Origin: Gnetum montanum
Lineage: Eukaryota > Streptophyta > Gnetopsida > Gnetales > Gnetaceae
Reading direction: 5' to 3'
Assembly: GCA_015680685.1 (NCBI GenBank)
Contig: MNCI01002152.1
Span: 653,822-717,821, forward strand
DNA length: 64,000 bases
Under the pieces are notes generated by a model that worked only from the letters and a program-made list of their open reading frames with translations, searched no databases and was not told the origin of the DNA. The position numbers and the translations under genes are program-made. Of this stretch, positions 12,291 through 23,013 are shown piece by piece. Each line of letters starts with the position of its first letter. The first letter of the stretch is position 1.

Positions 12291-12780
12291 ATGCCAGGTG
12301 ATAGAGAGCTTGAGCTAAACCAGGCGAGACAACAACGTCTCAGAGATCGAAGAAGAGAAGCTTGACGAAGGGGAGATCCTTTGGAGTTGCAAAGAATGGA
12401 ACAAGATCACTTACATCAAAGAACACGTCGAAGAAATTGAACAAAAATGGATTTCTGTTCGACACATCTATGAATTGGAAGAGGAGACATTCGATGAAGA
12501 GCTTGAACGTGCTTGCGAGGAAGAGAGGTAGTATACAGATATTATTCTGGAAAGATAGGATGGTATTGAATATGATTTTGAAGTACTAAATCAACATCTA
12601 CTTACATCAGCTCATTTTCAATGAAGTGAACTCGAAATTCTTGGATTAAGAGATTGAGATAGATAGAACGAATGATCAGCCAGCTATCCTGGAGAGGATG
12701 TTGCAAAGATTGCTACATCTTTTGTTCATGGTCATAGATCACATGGGATAATAACACATTCAAGAAATAACGACAATCAG
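12291..12780 (+). pseudogene. N-terminal stub of a Helitron-like ORF
   Basis: The ATG at 12291 opens an arginine-rich start (RQQRLRDRRREA) that resembles the N-terminus of plant Helitron Rep-helicase proteins. A TGA interrupts it at about 12363 and the following bases keep an arginine/glutamine-rich character. The Rep nuclease motifs are not visible before the helicase at 12781, so most of the usual protein is missing. This is similarity by eye to a compositionally biased segment. Confidence 0.35.
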
Positions 12781-14160
12781 GTGGACATATCTTCTCTAGG
12801 AGTTCAACAGAAGAAATGTTACAATATTATCACTGGTCATCTATATATGCAACAATTTGAAATGGATGAAGTTTCTCCTCTATTGATGATTATTCAAGGT
12901 ACAATAGGCACAGGAAAATTGTATCTCATTTATACGATTCGTAAAGAATTTAATCAAACTTGCTCATCGGGAAAGAATAGCTTATTGGTGCTCGACCCTA
13001 CTAGTGCTACAGTGTATAATATTAATGCAACTACAGTACATTCTGCGTTGAAGATTGGAATCGGAGATTACAAACCATTGGCTGCATCAACTTTGTCATC
13101 ATTGAAAAATAAATACAAATACTTAAAGTATATTATTATAGATGAAATGAGTTTCATAGGTGGCAAATTGCTTAGCAACATTGACCGAAGACTTAAGGAA
13201 ATATTTTCAGATAATCGTTTAGATAACTTTGGTGGTAGATCTATGATACTCATTGGAGATCTTGCACAGCTTCCACCTGTTAAAGATGTTATACCATACA
13301 TATCATCTCAGATGCATGTGAAGAATTTTTGGTTGGCATTCAATAAAATTGTAACCTTGGATGTTGTGTATCGACAAAGGGGTGATGATTCACAACAACA
13401 AAGATTTAGAGAAGTTTTGATGAATATATGAGAAGGAAAGATGACTGATGAGGATTATGACTTTTTAAGCTTGAGAATGCAACTTCCATCAACATCGAAT
13501 GGGCGATATGGATTTGAGGATTCTGTACATTTGTTTGATACAAAGGATAAAGTGCATATGCATAATGAAAAAATATTGCTCAAAATGTAGAAGCTAGTTA
13601 CACAGTGCATAGTAGATAGAAAGACAAATGGTGTGAAATTTTTGGATGATTCAGAAGGAGAATTGGACCGAGTAGTGTTCATTTGTGAGGATGCAAGGGT
13701 TATGCTCACTGTTAATCTATGGGCAGAAACAGAATTGGTTAATGGTGCATTGGGAGTCACTAAGAAAATAATATATAGTCCACACTGTCAACCTCCACAG
13801 TTGCCATCATATGTCATCATTGAGTTTGACTCCTATATTGGAGTACCGTATGATAATGAACATCCTCGACAAGTACCCATTCCACCAATCATACGTGGAG
13901 GATCTTGCCAACTACCACTTATATTAGCATGGGCTCTAACGATACATAAGTCACAAGGAATGACATTGGAGAAAGTGTGTATAGATGTTGGTAGCAAAGA
14001 AACAACAGGTTTTACATTTGTGACACTATCTTGAGTGAGGAGTATTGATTGTTTGAATATATTCCCTCCGATCTCCAAAGAAAGATATATCAAGATATTT
14101 AAGGCCTCACACCTTCAAAGTAGATTGGATGAAGAGCAATGCATTAAATCTAATGAAGAA
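12781..14160 (+). pseudogene. PIF1-like DNA helicase pseudogene
   Basis: PIF1 helicases are ATP-driven 5'-3' DNA helicases; in plants most PIF1-like copies come from Helitron transposons. Motifs in one frame: Walker A as GTIGTGKLYL, with leucine where Ser/Thr is expected; Walker B as IIIDEM; GDLAQLPPV; VYRQRGDD; and the late motif WALTIHKSQGMTLEK with the following FVTLS. Stops occur at 13429-13431, near 13589 and at 14032-14034. Two are TGA where the family has arginine, consistent with CGA to TGA. Length is about 450 codons, enough for the helicase domain only. The altered Walker A and the stops make it non-functional. Confidence 0.88.
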
Positions 14161-14259
14161 TGATCTCATTCTTATAATCATTCAATAAAGCATTCCATGG
14201 TCTTATAATATTTTTATTTGTTATGTTTATATCATCGCTACAACAGATGACTAGCGATC

Positions 14260-14692
14260 ACTAGCTTAGTTATATATTTATAATATATATCTATAAATTG
14301 GCCAAGAGAATCTTATTTGTTTACAAGTAAAAAATTCTTTGAGTAAAAAATTTCACGACTTCTGGATGAAGAAAAAGATTTAAAAACCCAAATTTTCATG
14401 CCTTCTAGACGAAGAACAAGAGTTTTGTACCTTATTTTTCCTAAGGATGGGTTTTCNNNNNNNNNNNNNNNNNNNNNNNNNNNNNNNNNNNNNNNNAAAA
14501 CCCATCCTTAGGAAAAATAAGGTACAGAACTCTTGTTCTTCGTCCAGAAAGCATGAAAATTTGGGTTTTTAAATCTTGTTCTTCATCCAGAAGTTATGAA
14601 ATTTTTTACTTAAAGAACTTTTTACTTGTAAACAAATAAGATTCTCTTAGCCAATTTATAGATATATATTATAAATATATAACTAAGCTAGT
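14260..14692. repeat. 433-bp foldback palindrome around a gap
   Basis: The left arm 14260-14456 and the right arm 14497-14692 are reverse complements with a handful of mismatches, for example CACGAC against CATAAC and GAAAAAG against GAACAAG. The divergence argues against a simple assembly mirror. Each arm has its own internal direct repeat (TTCTGGATGAAGAA and TTCTAGACGAAGAA). No target duplication is evident in the flanks. It could be a foldback or MITE-like element. Confidence 0.8.
14457..14496. other. Assembly gap (40 N) at the palindrome centre
   Basis: Forty N bases sit exactly at the loop of the inverted repeat, as expected when reads fail across a hairpin. The true loop length is unknown. 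Confidence 0.95.
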
Positions 14693-15104
14693 AATGTCCC
14701 AATCCAAATGCACAAACAAAAATTTCATATCTATTATGCTTTATTACTTATTCATAAAAATAAGTACATGGCTCAAGTATCCAAAAGGTATATAAGGTTT
14801 TTATTTTACAAAAATACAAAATATAAAAAATTAATATTTTTTTTAAGTTTAGAGGATCCATCTTATACATAATTGATTTACCTTTCATTCCATGTCTCTC
14901 TTCTAATGTTTTCACAACTACTATGGACTTGCTACATCGAAAGAAGAAAGGTTATTTTATTTTCCTCTTCATGGAGCATAAAGGTTCTAGGCTAAAATTC
15001 TTGAGATATAGTCTAGACAAAGGCTTTCAATTAAATATTCAAAATTTTTCCAAAGTCCAGAAATGCCAAAAAAATTTAAAAATTCAAAAGAATCCAAAAA
15101 TCCG

Positions 15105-15390
15105 AAGAATATATATTTTATCTAAACATCTCCAAAGGCTAGCTTATTATCCTCACTGTCAAAGAAATATACCTACAGGTTTTGGAATAACCTTACTAGT
15201 ATCATTGGATCATTCTTTTAATTATTTAATTTCCAATGATATCACAAATTTATCTAGCAATAATCTAAAGAATATATATTTTATCCAAGTATCTCTAAAT
15301 GCTAGCCCTTGGTTATCATCTTTGCTAAAGAGATACACTCACAAGTCTTGAAATAACCTCACTACTATCTTGGGATTATCCTTGTGGTCC
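15105..15390 (+). repeat. Diverged tandem duplication, period about 163 bp
   Basis: AAGAATATATATTTTATC at 15105 recurs at 15268, and the following lines (GCTAGC..., ...GAAATA, AATAACCT, TCATTGGATCATT/TCTTGGGATTATC) stay in register. The open frame at 14923-15351 spans this duplication but has no recognisable protein similarity. Confidence 0.6.
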
Positions 15391-17315
15391 CAAACAACCA
15401 CTTATGGCTAGGTCTTGGTAATAGGCTCACTATCAACATCTTCAATGGATGAGGCACATGTATCATCGAAAGGATAGGTCTTGACTATGTCTCACCACAT
15501 TCCACTATGATCAACTACTCAATGCCATGGTCTTTGCTAATTTCTTAGCCTCACATGAACTTATCAATCAAAATCCAAGGTAGGAAATCTATCCAAATCC
15601 TTATTCTTATGGGATGGATCCTACTAATGAACACTTCACTTCTACATGAAAATGAGTGCATTTAGAAGATTCATGACTCATACTACCAAGTGAGCAAAAC
15701 TATTTACATTAATATAATTATTTTATTCCAAAATTTAAAATATTTCCAAAATAGCCAAAAATCCATAATAGCTAAAATTCTATAAAAATTTTTGCAAAAT
15801 CATGTTTATATCAAGAGGTGATCTAAAATAATCATAAAATATTTGAGTAACAATTTGGCAAAGTTTTCATAATTTCTAGAGGTTCACCAAAAAATAGAAA
15901 ATGGTTTGGAAAAGATAGCCACATATAAAGAAAAGTAAAATAAGCATTCTTACCATATTGGTAGGGCTTTCAAATACTTCTTATTATCTTTCTTTCCTAC
16001 CATGATGTCAAAAATTAATTTGTACTTTACTTTGAATTAACATGCTAAAAACCCTTTATGAGCTAAAATGAGATGTACTGAAGGCTATAATCTATTTATA
16101 AGTAGAAGAATCACATGCAAATCAAAACATGGGCTTGGTACATGTTCAAAAACAAGATAAATAGACCTAGACTAAAAGAAACTAGACTAAAAATGACTTA
16201 GAAACTATGAAACAAAAAAACTCAATGCAAAAACAAGGTGGCAAGAGAAAAATTAGAGAGAGGTGATGGCATGAAAACAAATGTATATAGCATATATCTA
16301 CTATGTTTGTAACATATATTCATTTACTTTTCTTTACTTTTTCTTACAAATTTCCTTTTACATGACTACCTTACTTTTAATTTTAATTTTTAATAATTGT
16401 TTCACTATTTACATTTTTATAAGTCCATTTTTCATTTTTCACTCTCAACTAATACCATTTACATTTAGGCACATGTAATAGCCATATACAAACTCCAAAT
16501 CAAATTCCATTTGAATCTATGGGATCCTTATCAAGTACACTATGTGACCATATGCCTAAATCATATTTTATTATCACTTATCATAGTTTTCTAGTTTAAA
16601 TGTCAAAACTTTATAGTAATTTTTAGCAAACTAGAAATGTGATATCTTGAATGTAAGTCTAATTCTAATGAACCAAGGGTCAAATCCAATATTTTTAAAT
16701 ATCCTAAATACACTAATAAGATTTTATTCAAGGTATGACATCCTCCTAAGGTACCCTTAATAAAACCAATTTATACAATATTTAATTGTAATTAAAAATG
16801 AACTCCAATTTCTAGTTTAATGTTAAAAGTAACAATGAATATGTTATAGGTAGGGTCAAGGTCCAAAATCGCTCCATGAATAGAGTATTATATAATCACA
16901 TATGCATAATAAAAATAAAAGATGCATAACTAGATATGCATAATAAAGATTGAATATACATAGTTAAATATATGTAAAAAATAAAATATGCATAGCCAAA
17001 TAATTGTAAATGAATGATAACTAAAAAAAACTTCCAAAGGTAATTGGATTTAAATATTTAATCATAAAATATATAGTAGTAAAATGAAGGATACAAAACT
17101 TTAAGAAAATATGCTAACAAGTAGATTATATTCACATATGTAGAAAATTAACAATAACAATAATAGTAATAATAGTAATGATAATAATATAATCCTATGA
17201 TTTAACTAAGAAAATTAGAGGTAATCTATTGAAATGTATTTGATAGCATTAAAGGATCAATTACATACATTAAATTAAATAACTAAATCTTTGAAAAATT
17301 TTAGGTTATGATAGG
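15391..17315. other. No gene seen; AT-rich DNA with AAT-type microsatellite
   Basis: Stops are dense in all frames. A run of AAT/AGT trinucleotides occurs around 17155-17195. The stretch belongs to the right part of the insertion in C2 and I recognise no family. Confidence 0.4.
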
Positions 17316-17850
17316 AGCACTTGAGAACGAAGATTGGAAAAAGAACATGGATGAGGAAACAAAGAAAAATAAGGGAAAAAAAATACTTAGGAGATTGTTC
17401 CATAACCAAATGAAGCTAATGTCATTGAAACTAAGTGGATTTTCACAAATAAGCTAGATGATTTTCACAAATAAGTCATCAAAAACAAGGCAAGATTAGT
17501 AGCTAAAGGCTTCACTCAAATTAAAGGTCTAGATTATCACAATACTTTTTCTCTAGTTGCAAAACTAAAGTCCATCAAAATACTGTTAGCATTTATAGTC
17601 TATCAAGGATGTAAGCTCTACTAGATGAACATAAAGTTATCTTTTCTAAATATAGAAATAAAGAACAAAATTAATATCAAATAGGTAGAAGGAAATTCTT
17701 ATGCTGAAAAGTTAAATCTTGTATATAAGCTACACAAGACTCTAAATGGCCTAAAACAAGTCTCTAGAATATGGTGTACCAAGCTAGACTCATACATTGT
17801 AGAAAATGGATATCTAAAAGCCCCATTAGAAATTACCTTTTATTTTTCAT
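17316..17850 (+). pseudogene. C2 pol part 2: Copia reverse transcriptase fragment
   Basis: The translation resumes the C2 pol frame at the AGCAC duplication and shows Copia RVT_2 landmarks: [49 protein letters not shown] and SRIWCTKLDSYI. Stops and small shifts are present. The catalytic YVDD segment, RNase H and right LTR do not follow, so the element is truncated here. Confidence 0.82.
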
Positions 17851-18009
17851 GAAAATGTAATATCTGTCAAATAAAGCCTCAATTTTAATACACACTTATT
17901 TCTTTGTTATGTCAACTTGTATGTTATAACAAATTATTCACTAAGAATAACCAAAGGTGGTGTTTCAAATTTTCTCTAGTTTACGATGTTTTTTATTTTT
18001 ATTTTTGAA

Positions 18010-18170
18010 GTATTACTCTACTTGTAAGAATCTTAGCTTGGTAAATCCAAGTCATAGGTTCAATTCCAATGTATATCACTAAGTTAGAAACTTTAAAAAA
18101 AAATCATAAAAAGAATTCTGAAATTCACCAAAGACTTCCAAGGCTGTCTTAATAGACATAAGTAAAAATT
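18010..18170 (+). mobile_element. SINE-like sequence (tRNA-type promoter head)
   Basis: GGTTCAATTCC at 18057-18067 is a good RNA polymerase III B box. The preceding 45 bases share a layout and AAGTCATAGGTTCA with a second site near 30556-30613. The 3' end is not defined. Confidence 0.45.
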
Positions 18171-18600
18171 TTTAGTTTAAGCTTTATAAATAGAATATAA
18201 AGCATGAGTTCAACATTTCTCTTAAGAAATTAAACTACAAAGTGTTGACCTTAGCATTCCCATACTTAGCATGGGGTCTCAAGATCTTGATTTGATAAGT
18301 ATCATAATTGAGGTGGACCTAGATGTAATGATCCTATAATTAGCACCTTTAGTTGCTAGAGACCACACACCAAGTGAATATACATATTTATTAAGTATTT
18401 GTTATTAAAGTGTATGATATGACTATCTTAAACATACCAAAATTATGAACCCCTGTTATTTTAGGGATAACATTCCTTAGCTAAAGTAAGAAGAGTAGCA
18501 ATGCCAGAATAATGAGTAAGAACTAAATTAATGTAGAGTTTGGGATAGGTAGGACTAATGCAGATACTAAACCTTAATTTTAATTTAAAAATTATAAACT

Positions 18601-19140
18601 CTTCGGGTTATGGCTCAATGTTGGGTTTCGGTAAGTAAAATTTAAACGTAGAATCTTCTCAGACCTGCCCGGTGGTGATCTTCTTAGCCCAAGCGTTTCG
18701 GAGGTCAAAGGGGAAAGTCATCAATACACGTCCGTTTTAGAAATATCTTAAGGATGCTGTTATTTGAAATTTTAAAAGATTGGGAAAATCCCTCTTCTAA
18801 CCTGATTCACTGCATGCATCCAAATGAAGGCAATGTAGGATGTTGATTTGTCTGACCCTGGATCCATATTTTACTGGTTACGATGGCCTCCTGGCATATT
18901 TTTCCCTCCCTTGGCCGACCCCACGTTTCTATTGCAGATTTTTGCATTCTCCACCGCTTTCACCTCATCGTCGTTTGTTTGTTTGCCGATAATAACCGAC
19001 AACATTCACGGCAGAGGCAAGATCGTTCAAGGGGATTTTTATCTAAGTCTAATGGCATCGCCGCTAGGGTTTTTCCAGTAATTCTTCTCCGTGTGTTGAC
19101 GGTAATGTTAAATCTTCTGATTTTGCTGAGTTTCAAATAA
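18601..19140. other. GC-richer block of unknown origin
   Basis: This block has more C, G and CpG than its neighbours and contains CTAGGGTTTTTCC near 19063, like the leaders of many plant genes, and a possible splice donor CGGTAATG near 19099. Two short overlapping frames (18848-19081 and 18883-19140) have no similarity that I recognise. It could be the first exon and promoter of a gene, or a fragment of one, but I cannot support a product. Confidence 0.3.
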
Positions 19141-19639
19141 ATGTGCTTTACTTGATTATCTTGACAAAATATGTTAATTTAATGAGTAATGATTAGAAAG
19201 AGAAGGCTTCTGATTTTTGAAACAAAATAAAACTTTATTACATTTCAAGACCTCGATGATATATTTGACAGATACTATATTTTCATAAAAATAAAGATAG
19301 ACTTTACAAAATGACTAAGGGGGTATCAAAAATAAATTAGTTTTTTTGCTATAACATTATAACACTATTTCAAATAGGTAGTTCAAGAAAGAAATACATG
19401 TAACTTATCTTAAAGGGCTCCTAACCTACACAACCTACAATGTACTCTTCTCCAAGGAGTTGAATCTATCTTTTACTTTCAATTCTAAAATAATGAGAAC
19501 TTAAGCAAAGCTTGATAGTAGCTGGGAAATAATGAGCTTCTACATCTAGTTTATTAGATTTAATGTGATGTACATAAAATTATTTCTTGCCCTCTACATG
19601 AAACCGTATTTATATTTAAACTTTTTACTTAACTAGTTG

Positions 19640-20177
19640 GCAAATATGTTTAAGATTTTGTTGTATATTCTTCTAAGAGATATTTTATTTTCTCAACCAT
19701 TATATCCTCTGAAATACCATCAATGGTCTTGTGAATCCTCAAGAATTACTTTAGATAATTTGTCTTGCCTTGAGATATGTAAACTACGAGTGTTATAATG
19801 AATTGGCACAAGACTTGTATTTCATATTCATATAATAACATCGAGCAAGGTGTTTGCATCTTCACCTTTAACTTGTCAAGAAGAAAAGTTCTTTGCACTT
19901 TTTTAATATTTTTCTAAAGTTTAGCACTTAGTCTAAGTTTCCAAATAATACATCAATTCAAAACAACAACATAGGCAATAGTATGAAAAATTTATTTTCT
20001 AACCTTTGAAGCACAAAGTCTTAAATCCTTACACTTATTTTTGAAAGCATACAAAGTCTTGAAACTGCCTACTATTTTTTCTTTAATGCACTTCTCCCAC
20101 ATGTAATTATTCATATGAATGAGAACCAAATATTTAAAAGGATCTACTACTTGCATATTGATACCTCCAAATGGAAG
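19640..20177 (-). pseudogene. LINE reverse transcriptase fragment, C-terminal half
   Basis: Read on the minus strand, the segment from 20177 downwards has LINE landmarks: DPFKYLVLIHMNN (the FKYLG-type motif), ASKVRK, and then, after shifts, a KVQRTFL-like block near 19890 and a TPCSMLL-like block near 19850. T1 inserted here at 20173-20177 and the other half resumes at 27344. The 3' end and poly(A) tail of the LINE could not be placed. Confidence 0.6.
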
Positions 20178-20392
20178 TGTTGAGGCCAACTTTCACCCAT
20201 GCCAGGCATGGGGCCTTGTTAAACCAATTTAATTATAACAATAAAAGATAAAATTTTAAAATTAAAAAATATATAGATTTTAAAAGAAATAAAATAAAAT
20301 TTAATCTTAAAGCTTATTCTCTTGGGCTTGGGTTTTATTTCTATGGGGTGACGGCAATTAGGGTTAGGTTTCTCGTTTCTTTTCACAGCCGC

Positions 20393-20399
20393 TATAAAA
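20393..20399 (+). promoter_or_regulatory. TATA box of T1 left LTR
   Basis: TATAAAA is preceded by a telobox-like TTAGGGTTAGG (about 20358-20368) and followed by GC-rich DNA. The equivalent box in the right LTR is at 26085-26091. Transcription would start near 20420-20430. Confidence 0.65.
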
Positions 20400-20439
20400 C
20401 AGGGAAAGGGAAAGAGGAGTGGATTTTAGGAGCGCGGAG

Positions 20440-21360
20440 GGGGCTTCTCTTGCAGGTTGCAGGGATCTGTTCGGCCGCCTTCTACAGCGCCTCCTGTGCT
20501 GTCCGCCGTCACTTGCAGCGCCTCCTGTTCTGTTCCCTTGCGTCTCCTGCATCGCCATCTTCTGCCCTACCGCATCGCTGGCTTCTCCTGCAGTGTTGCC
20601 ACCTCTCTGCTGCCGCCCCTGCTGTTCCCTCTGCCGACGTTGTTTTCTACTGCCGCCGTGCCTGCCGCTACACCTGCTGTTGCTGCATCGCGTCTGCCAC
20701 ACGCAGCCCCATCCGTTCGTCAGCCACCGTGCGCAGCGCCATCTGTTGGTCCGTCGCCCGCGTTGTCACCCGTTCAGCCTTCGCCCGCGTCTGTACAATC
20801 TGTTCGTCAGTCGCTGGTCTCCCACCGCTGCCACTGCAGCATCGCCGTCCTCTCTGCTGCCGTGCCTGGTACTCCTCTGCCGCCACGTCGCCACCTTTTC
20901 GGATCTGACCACCGCCGCTGGTTTCCTCACCTTCACCTCCCTTGCGCGCGAGAAACTGCGACGTCTCTCTGTCTTCAGCCACCACCGCTGCGCATCTGTT
21001 CATCTGCTGCCGCCTGCAGCGCCATCTGTACATCTGCTGCAGCGGAGCGCCATCCGTTCAGCAAACATCCGTTCTGACGCTTCTCTCGCAAGCAGATCTG
21101 CTCGGTTTCTTTCCATCGCCCGCGCTGCCACCTTGGTCCGCCGCCCGCGCTGCCACCTTAGTCTGCCGCGTGGATCGCTGCTGCTCCTACCGTGCTGCCT
21201 CCTCTGCTACCACGCTGCGCTGCTGTTTCTCCTGCGCCGCGCAGCTGAAAAAGTTCATCCAAGAAGGTGTACACGCGCCGCTTGTTCAGCTTGATATCGT
21301 GTACAATCCTCTGCGGATCCATTCCCCAGCCTCTGCATCATCGGCGGAAAGAAGTCCATG
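20440..21360 (+). other. CpG-rich R/U5 leader of T1 LTR
   Basis: About 900 bases of C- and G-rich, CpG-dense DNA stand in an AT-rich neighbourhood. Open frames exist in several phases on both strands, but their products are Ser/Ala/Cys/Arg-rich low-complexity strings, which indicates composition and not coding. Short degenerate repeats such as GCGCCATCTGT and CGCGCTGCCACC recur. The counterpart in the right LTR is about 26130-27080. Confidence 0.75.
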
Positions 21361-21601
21361 AAATTTGACTGCACTCCCCTCTCTACCCGTTTACACAGTG
21401 CATCTTATTATTTTTAAGTTTCAAATGTTAAATTAAACTGAAGTATTTAAATATTGAATTAAATCTAAGTTTTTATTTTATTTTGTTTTAAATATTATTA
21501 TTATCGTTTGTCACATTGCCCTTGGCGCCCTAGGCGATAGTCTCCTAAAACAAGTTTTCACAGGTGTTCGCGTGTCCAAAATTTACGCATCAACACCTTT
21601 T

Positions 21602-21618
21602 TGGCGCTAGAAGGAGGG
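21602..21618 (+). other. Primer binding site of T1
   Basis: TGGCGCTAGAAGGAGGG lies six bases after the left LTR. A decayed version (TAGTGTTAGAAGGAGGG) sits in the same place in G4 at 52259-52275. I do not name the tRNA. Confidence 0.65.
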
Positions 21619-21975
21619 CAGTTTCTCAACCTTTTCTCTATTTTCTTTTCATGTTTCTTTTTCTTCAAAAAATATAAATTATCATTTCTTATTTTTGTCT
21701 ATTTAATTTTGCCTCTTTATTTTCAGTTTTACTGCTTTATTTAAATTTCAAATTTTCAAAATTTCCATATTTATATTCTAGCAATTTTTTTTATTTGTTT
21801 TTCTGAAATTTAATTTAGGTGATTTAAATTATTTTACTTCTTATTTACTTTCCTGAAATTTTACAATTTCAATTTTACTTTTAAAAATTTTAAAAATTAA
21901 AAAAAAATAATATAGTATTCAAATGTTTTTTTTATTATTTTCTTTAATTTTCACAGTTTATTAGCNCTTGTTCTT

Positions 21976-23010
21976 CAATCCTTCAAACCCTATGCACGTC
22001 AACACATACAATGTTTTGAAACTTTATTAGGGATCCATAACATTATACATAATGATGTGGCATGCCGAGTGTTCGTAACGACATTTAGGACCAAAGCAAC
22101 CCAATGGTTCTTAATGCTTCCTGATGCCTCTATCAACACATGGCAAGAATTCAAAAACAAGTTTTTGAGTCAATTCGACAAATTTACAAGCCCCGCTATC
22201 ACATCAAGCAATTTTACCAGCCTAAGAAAGCTACCCAGAGAAAACATTAGGGATTATAATCTTAGATTCCTCCATCAACTTGCCTATGTGCCAAATGAGA
22301 TGCGACCACAACCAGATGGTATTCTCAACTTCTATCTCTCTACCATCGATCCATTCTTTGCTTATGCTATCAAATCTGATCCCAACATAATGGAAATACA
22401 AGGTGCAATGTCAAAAGCTGTGGAATTAGAGCAAATAACCCTTATGAACAGCATCCAAACCCAATTTGGGATGATGAGTGTCAGCAACCCGATGCAATCA
22501 AACCCACTCCTACCAAGTTTTCAAACATCTAATGTTATGCCTCAAGTTGTTTCTCCTTTTCAATCAACTCCACCTTTAAGTAATTACTCACAAGGCCCCT
22601 TGTCCCCTTCATTCTTACCATCCAACACTGGTCTGAATGATGACGACTCAAAAGCCTTGATTCAATCCATCATAAACCCAAATGGGACATCAAATTCTGT
22701 TGAACCACCAACCCAAACTCAAAATCAGATGACCCAAATACTTACTTCACTACAAAAACTATCCAACGAAGTGGTTGAGTTAAAGAGAAACAATAGTAAA
22801 AGCCCTATACAACCAGGACAACCAAGTGCATCAACCAATGATGATTATTGTCGTCTTCACAATACGAGGCAACATTCTGAAAAGACTTGTCCTCAGTTCA
22901 TGGCATTGTATGGTGATAATACCCTAGGGCAACAAAATGGAAAGGCCCCTATTATGGTTCTTGATGTGCCTCATGAGACAGAAAATGAAGAGGTTTCCCC
23001 ATTAGAATAA
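21976..23010 (+). CDS. gag: T1 Gag (Ty3/Gypsy capsid protein), no clear ATG
   Basis: The open frame carries a Retrotrans_gag capsid domain: ATQWFLMLP, INTWQEFKNKFLSQF and PRENIRDYNLRFLHQLAYVP. A Pro/Gln/Ser-rich stretch follows, and then a modified zinc finger CX2HX4HX4C (CRLHNTRQHSEKTC, about 22849-22890). The frame is open upstream past 21976 without an obvious ATG; the first start-like codon is GTG at 22057, inside the domain, so the N-terminus seems lost or uses a non-standard start. It ends with TAA at 23008, and the next ORF begins in the same frame one codon later. Gag would package element RNA in cytoplasmic particles. Confidence 0.82.
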   Translation, partial: QSFKPYARQHIQCFETLLGIHNIIHNDVACRVFVTTFRTKATQWFLMLPDASINTWQEFKNKFLSQFDKFTSPAITSSNFTSLRKLPRENIRDYNLRFLHQLAYVPNEMRPQPDGILNFYLSTIDPFFAYAIKSDPNIMEIQGAMSKAVELEQITLMNSIQTQFGMMSVSNPMQSNPLLPSFQTSNVMPQVVSPFQSTPPLSNYSQGPLSPSFLPSNTGLNDDDSKALIQSIINPNGTSNSVEPPTQTQNQMTQILTSLQKLSNEVVELKRNNSKSPIQPGQPSASTNDDYCRLHNTRQHSEKTCPQFMALYGDNTLGQQNGKAPIMVLDVPHETENEEVSPLE

Positions 23011-23013
23011 GTC

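Larger units (their letters stand above)
9644..17315. mobile_element. 7.7-kb insertion of uncertain class splitting C2 pol
   Basis: AGCAC is present at 9639-9643 and again at 17316-17320. Removing the DNA between, plus one AGCAC copy, joins two halves of the C2 pol frame without a frameshift (IA then LENEDW). The insert begins CCCCTATTAA and ends TATGATAGG; only a weak CCTAT inverted terminus is visible, and there is no TG...CA. It contains 71-bp repeats, a transporter fragment, a PIF1-like helicase and a foldback palindrome. It may be composite. A Helitron would not normally give a 5-bp duplication, so the class stays open. Confidence 0.65.
20178..21595 (+). repeat. Left LTR of T1
   Basis: Length is 1418 bp. 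It starts TGTTGAGGCC and ends CATCAACA. An AT-rich U3 is followed by a TATA box at 20393 and then a CpG-rich transcribed part. It lacks 41 bp that the right LTR carries at 27231-27271. Confidence 0.93.

Noticed and set aside
12781-14034. A working host PIF1 helicase
   Set aside because: Stops inside the domain, an altered Walker A threonine/serine and a transposon context show a pseudogene.
14260-14692. Palindrome as the 3' hairpin of a Helitron
   Set aside because: Helitron hairpins are short (tens of bases) and followed by CTRR; this is a foldback of about 200-bp arms with no such terminus in the expected place.
14923-15351. 142-codon ORF
   Set aside because: No recognisable domain, and it spans a diverged tandem duplication.
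17316-17850. Separate Copia element unrelated to the part at 7163-9643
   Set aside because: The AGCAC duplication and exact codon join make one split element the simpler reading, though not certain.
20348-21361. Long open frames (up to 291 codons) on both strands of the T1 LTR, and their copies at 26013-27068
   Set aside because: They lie in a CpG-rich repeat, overlap in several phases and encode Ser/Ala/Cys/Arg low-complexity strings. Open frames are expected from the base composition.
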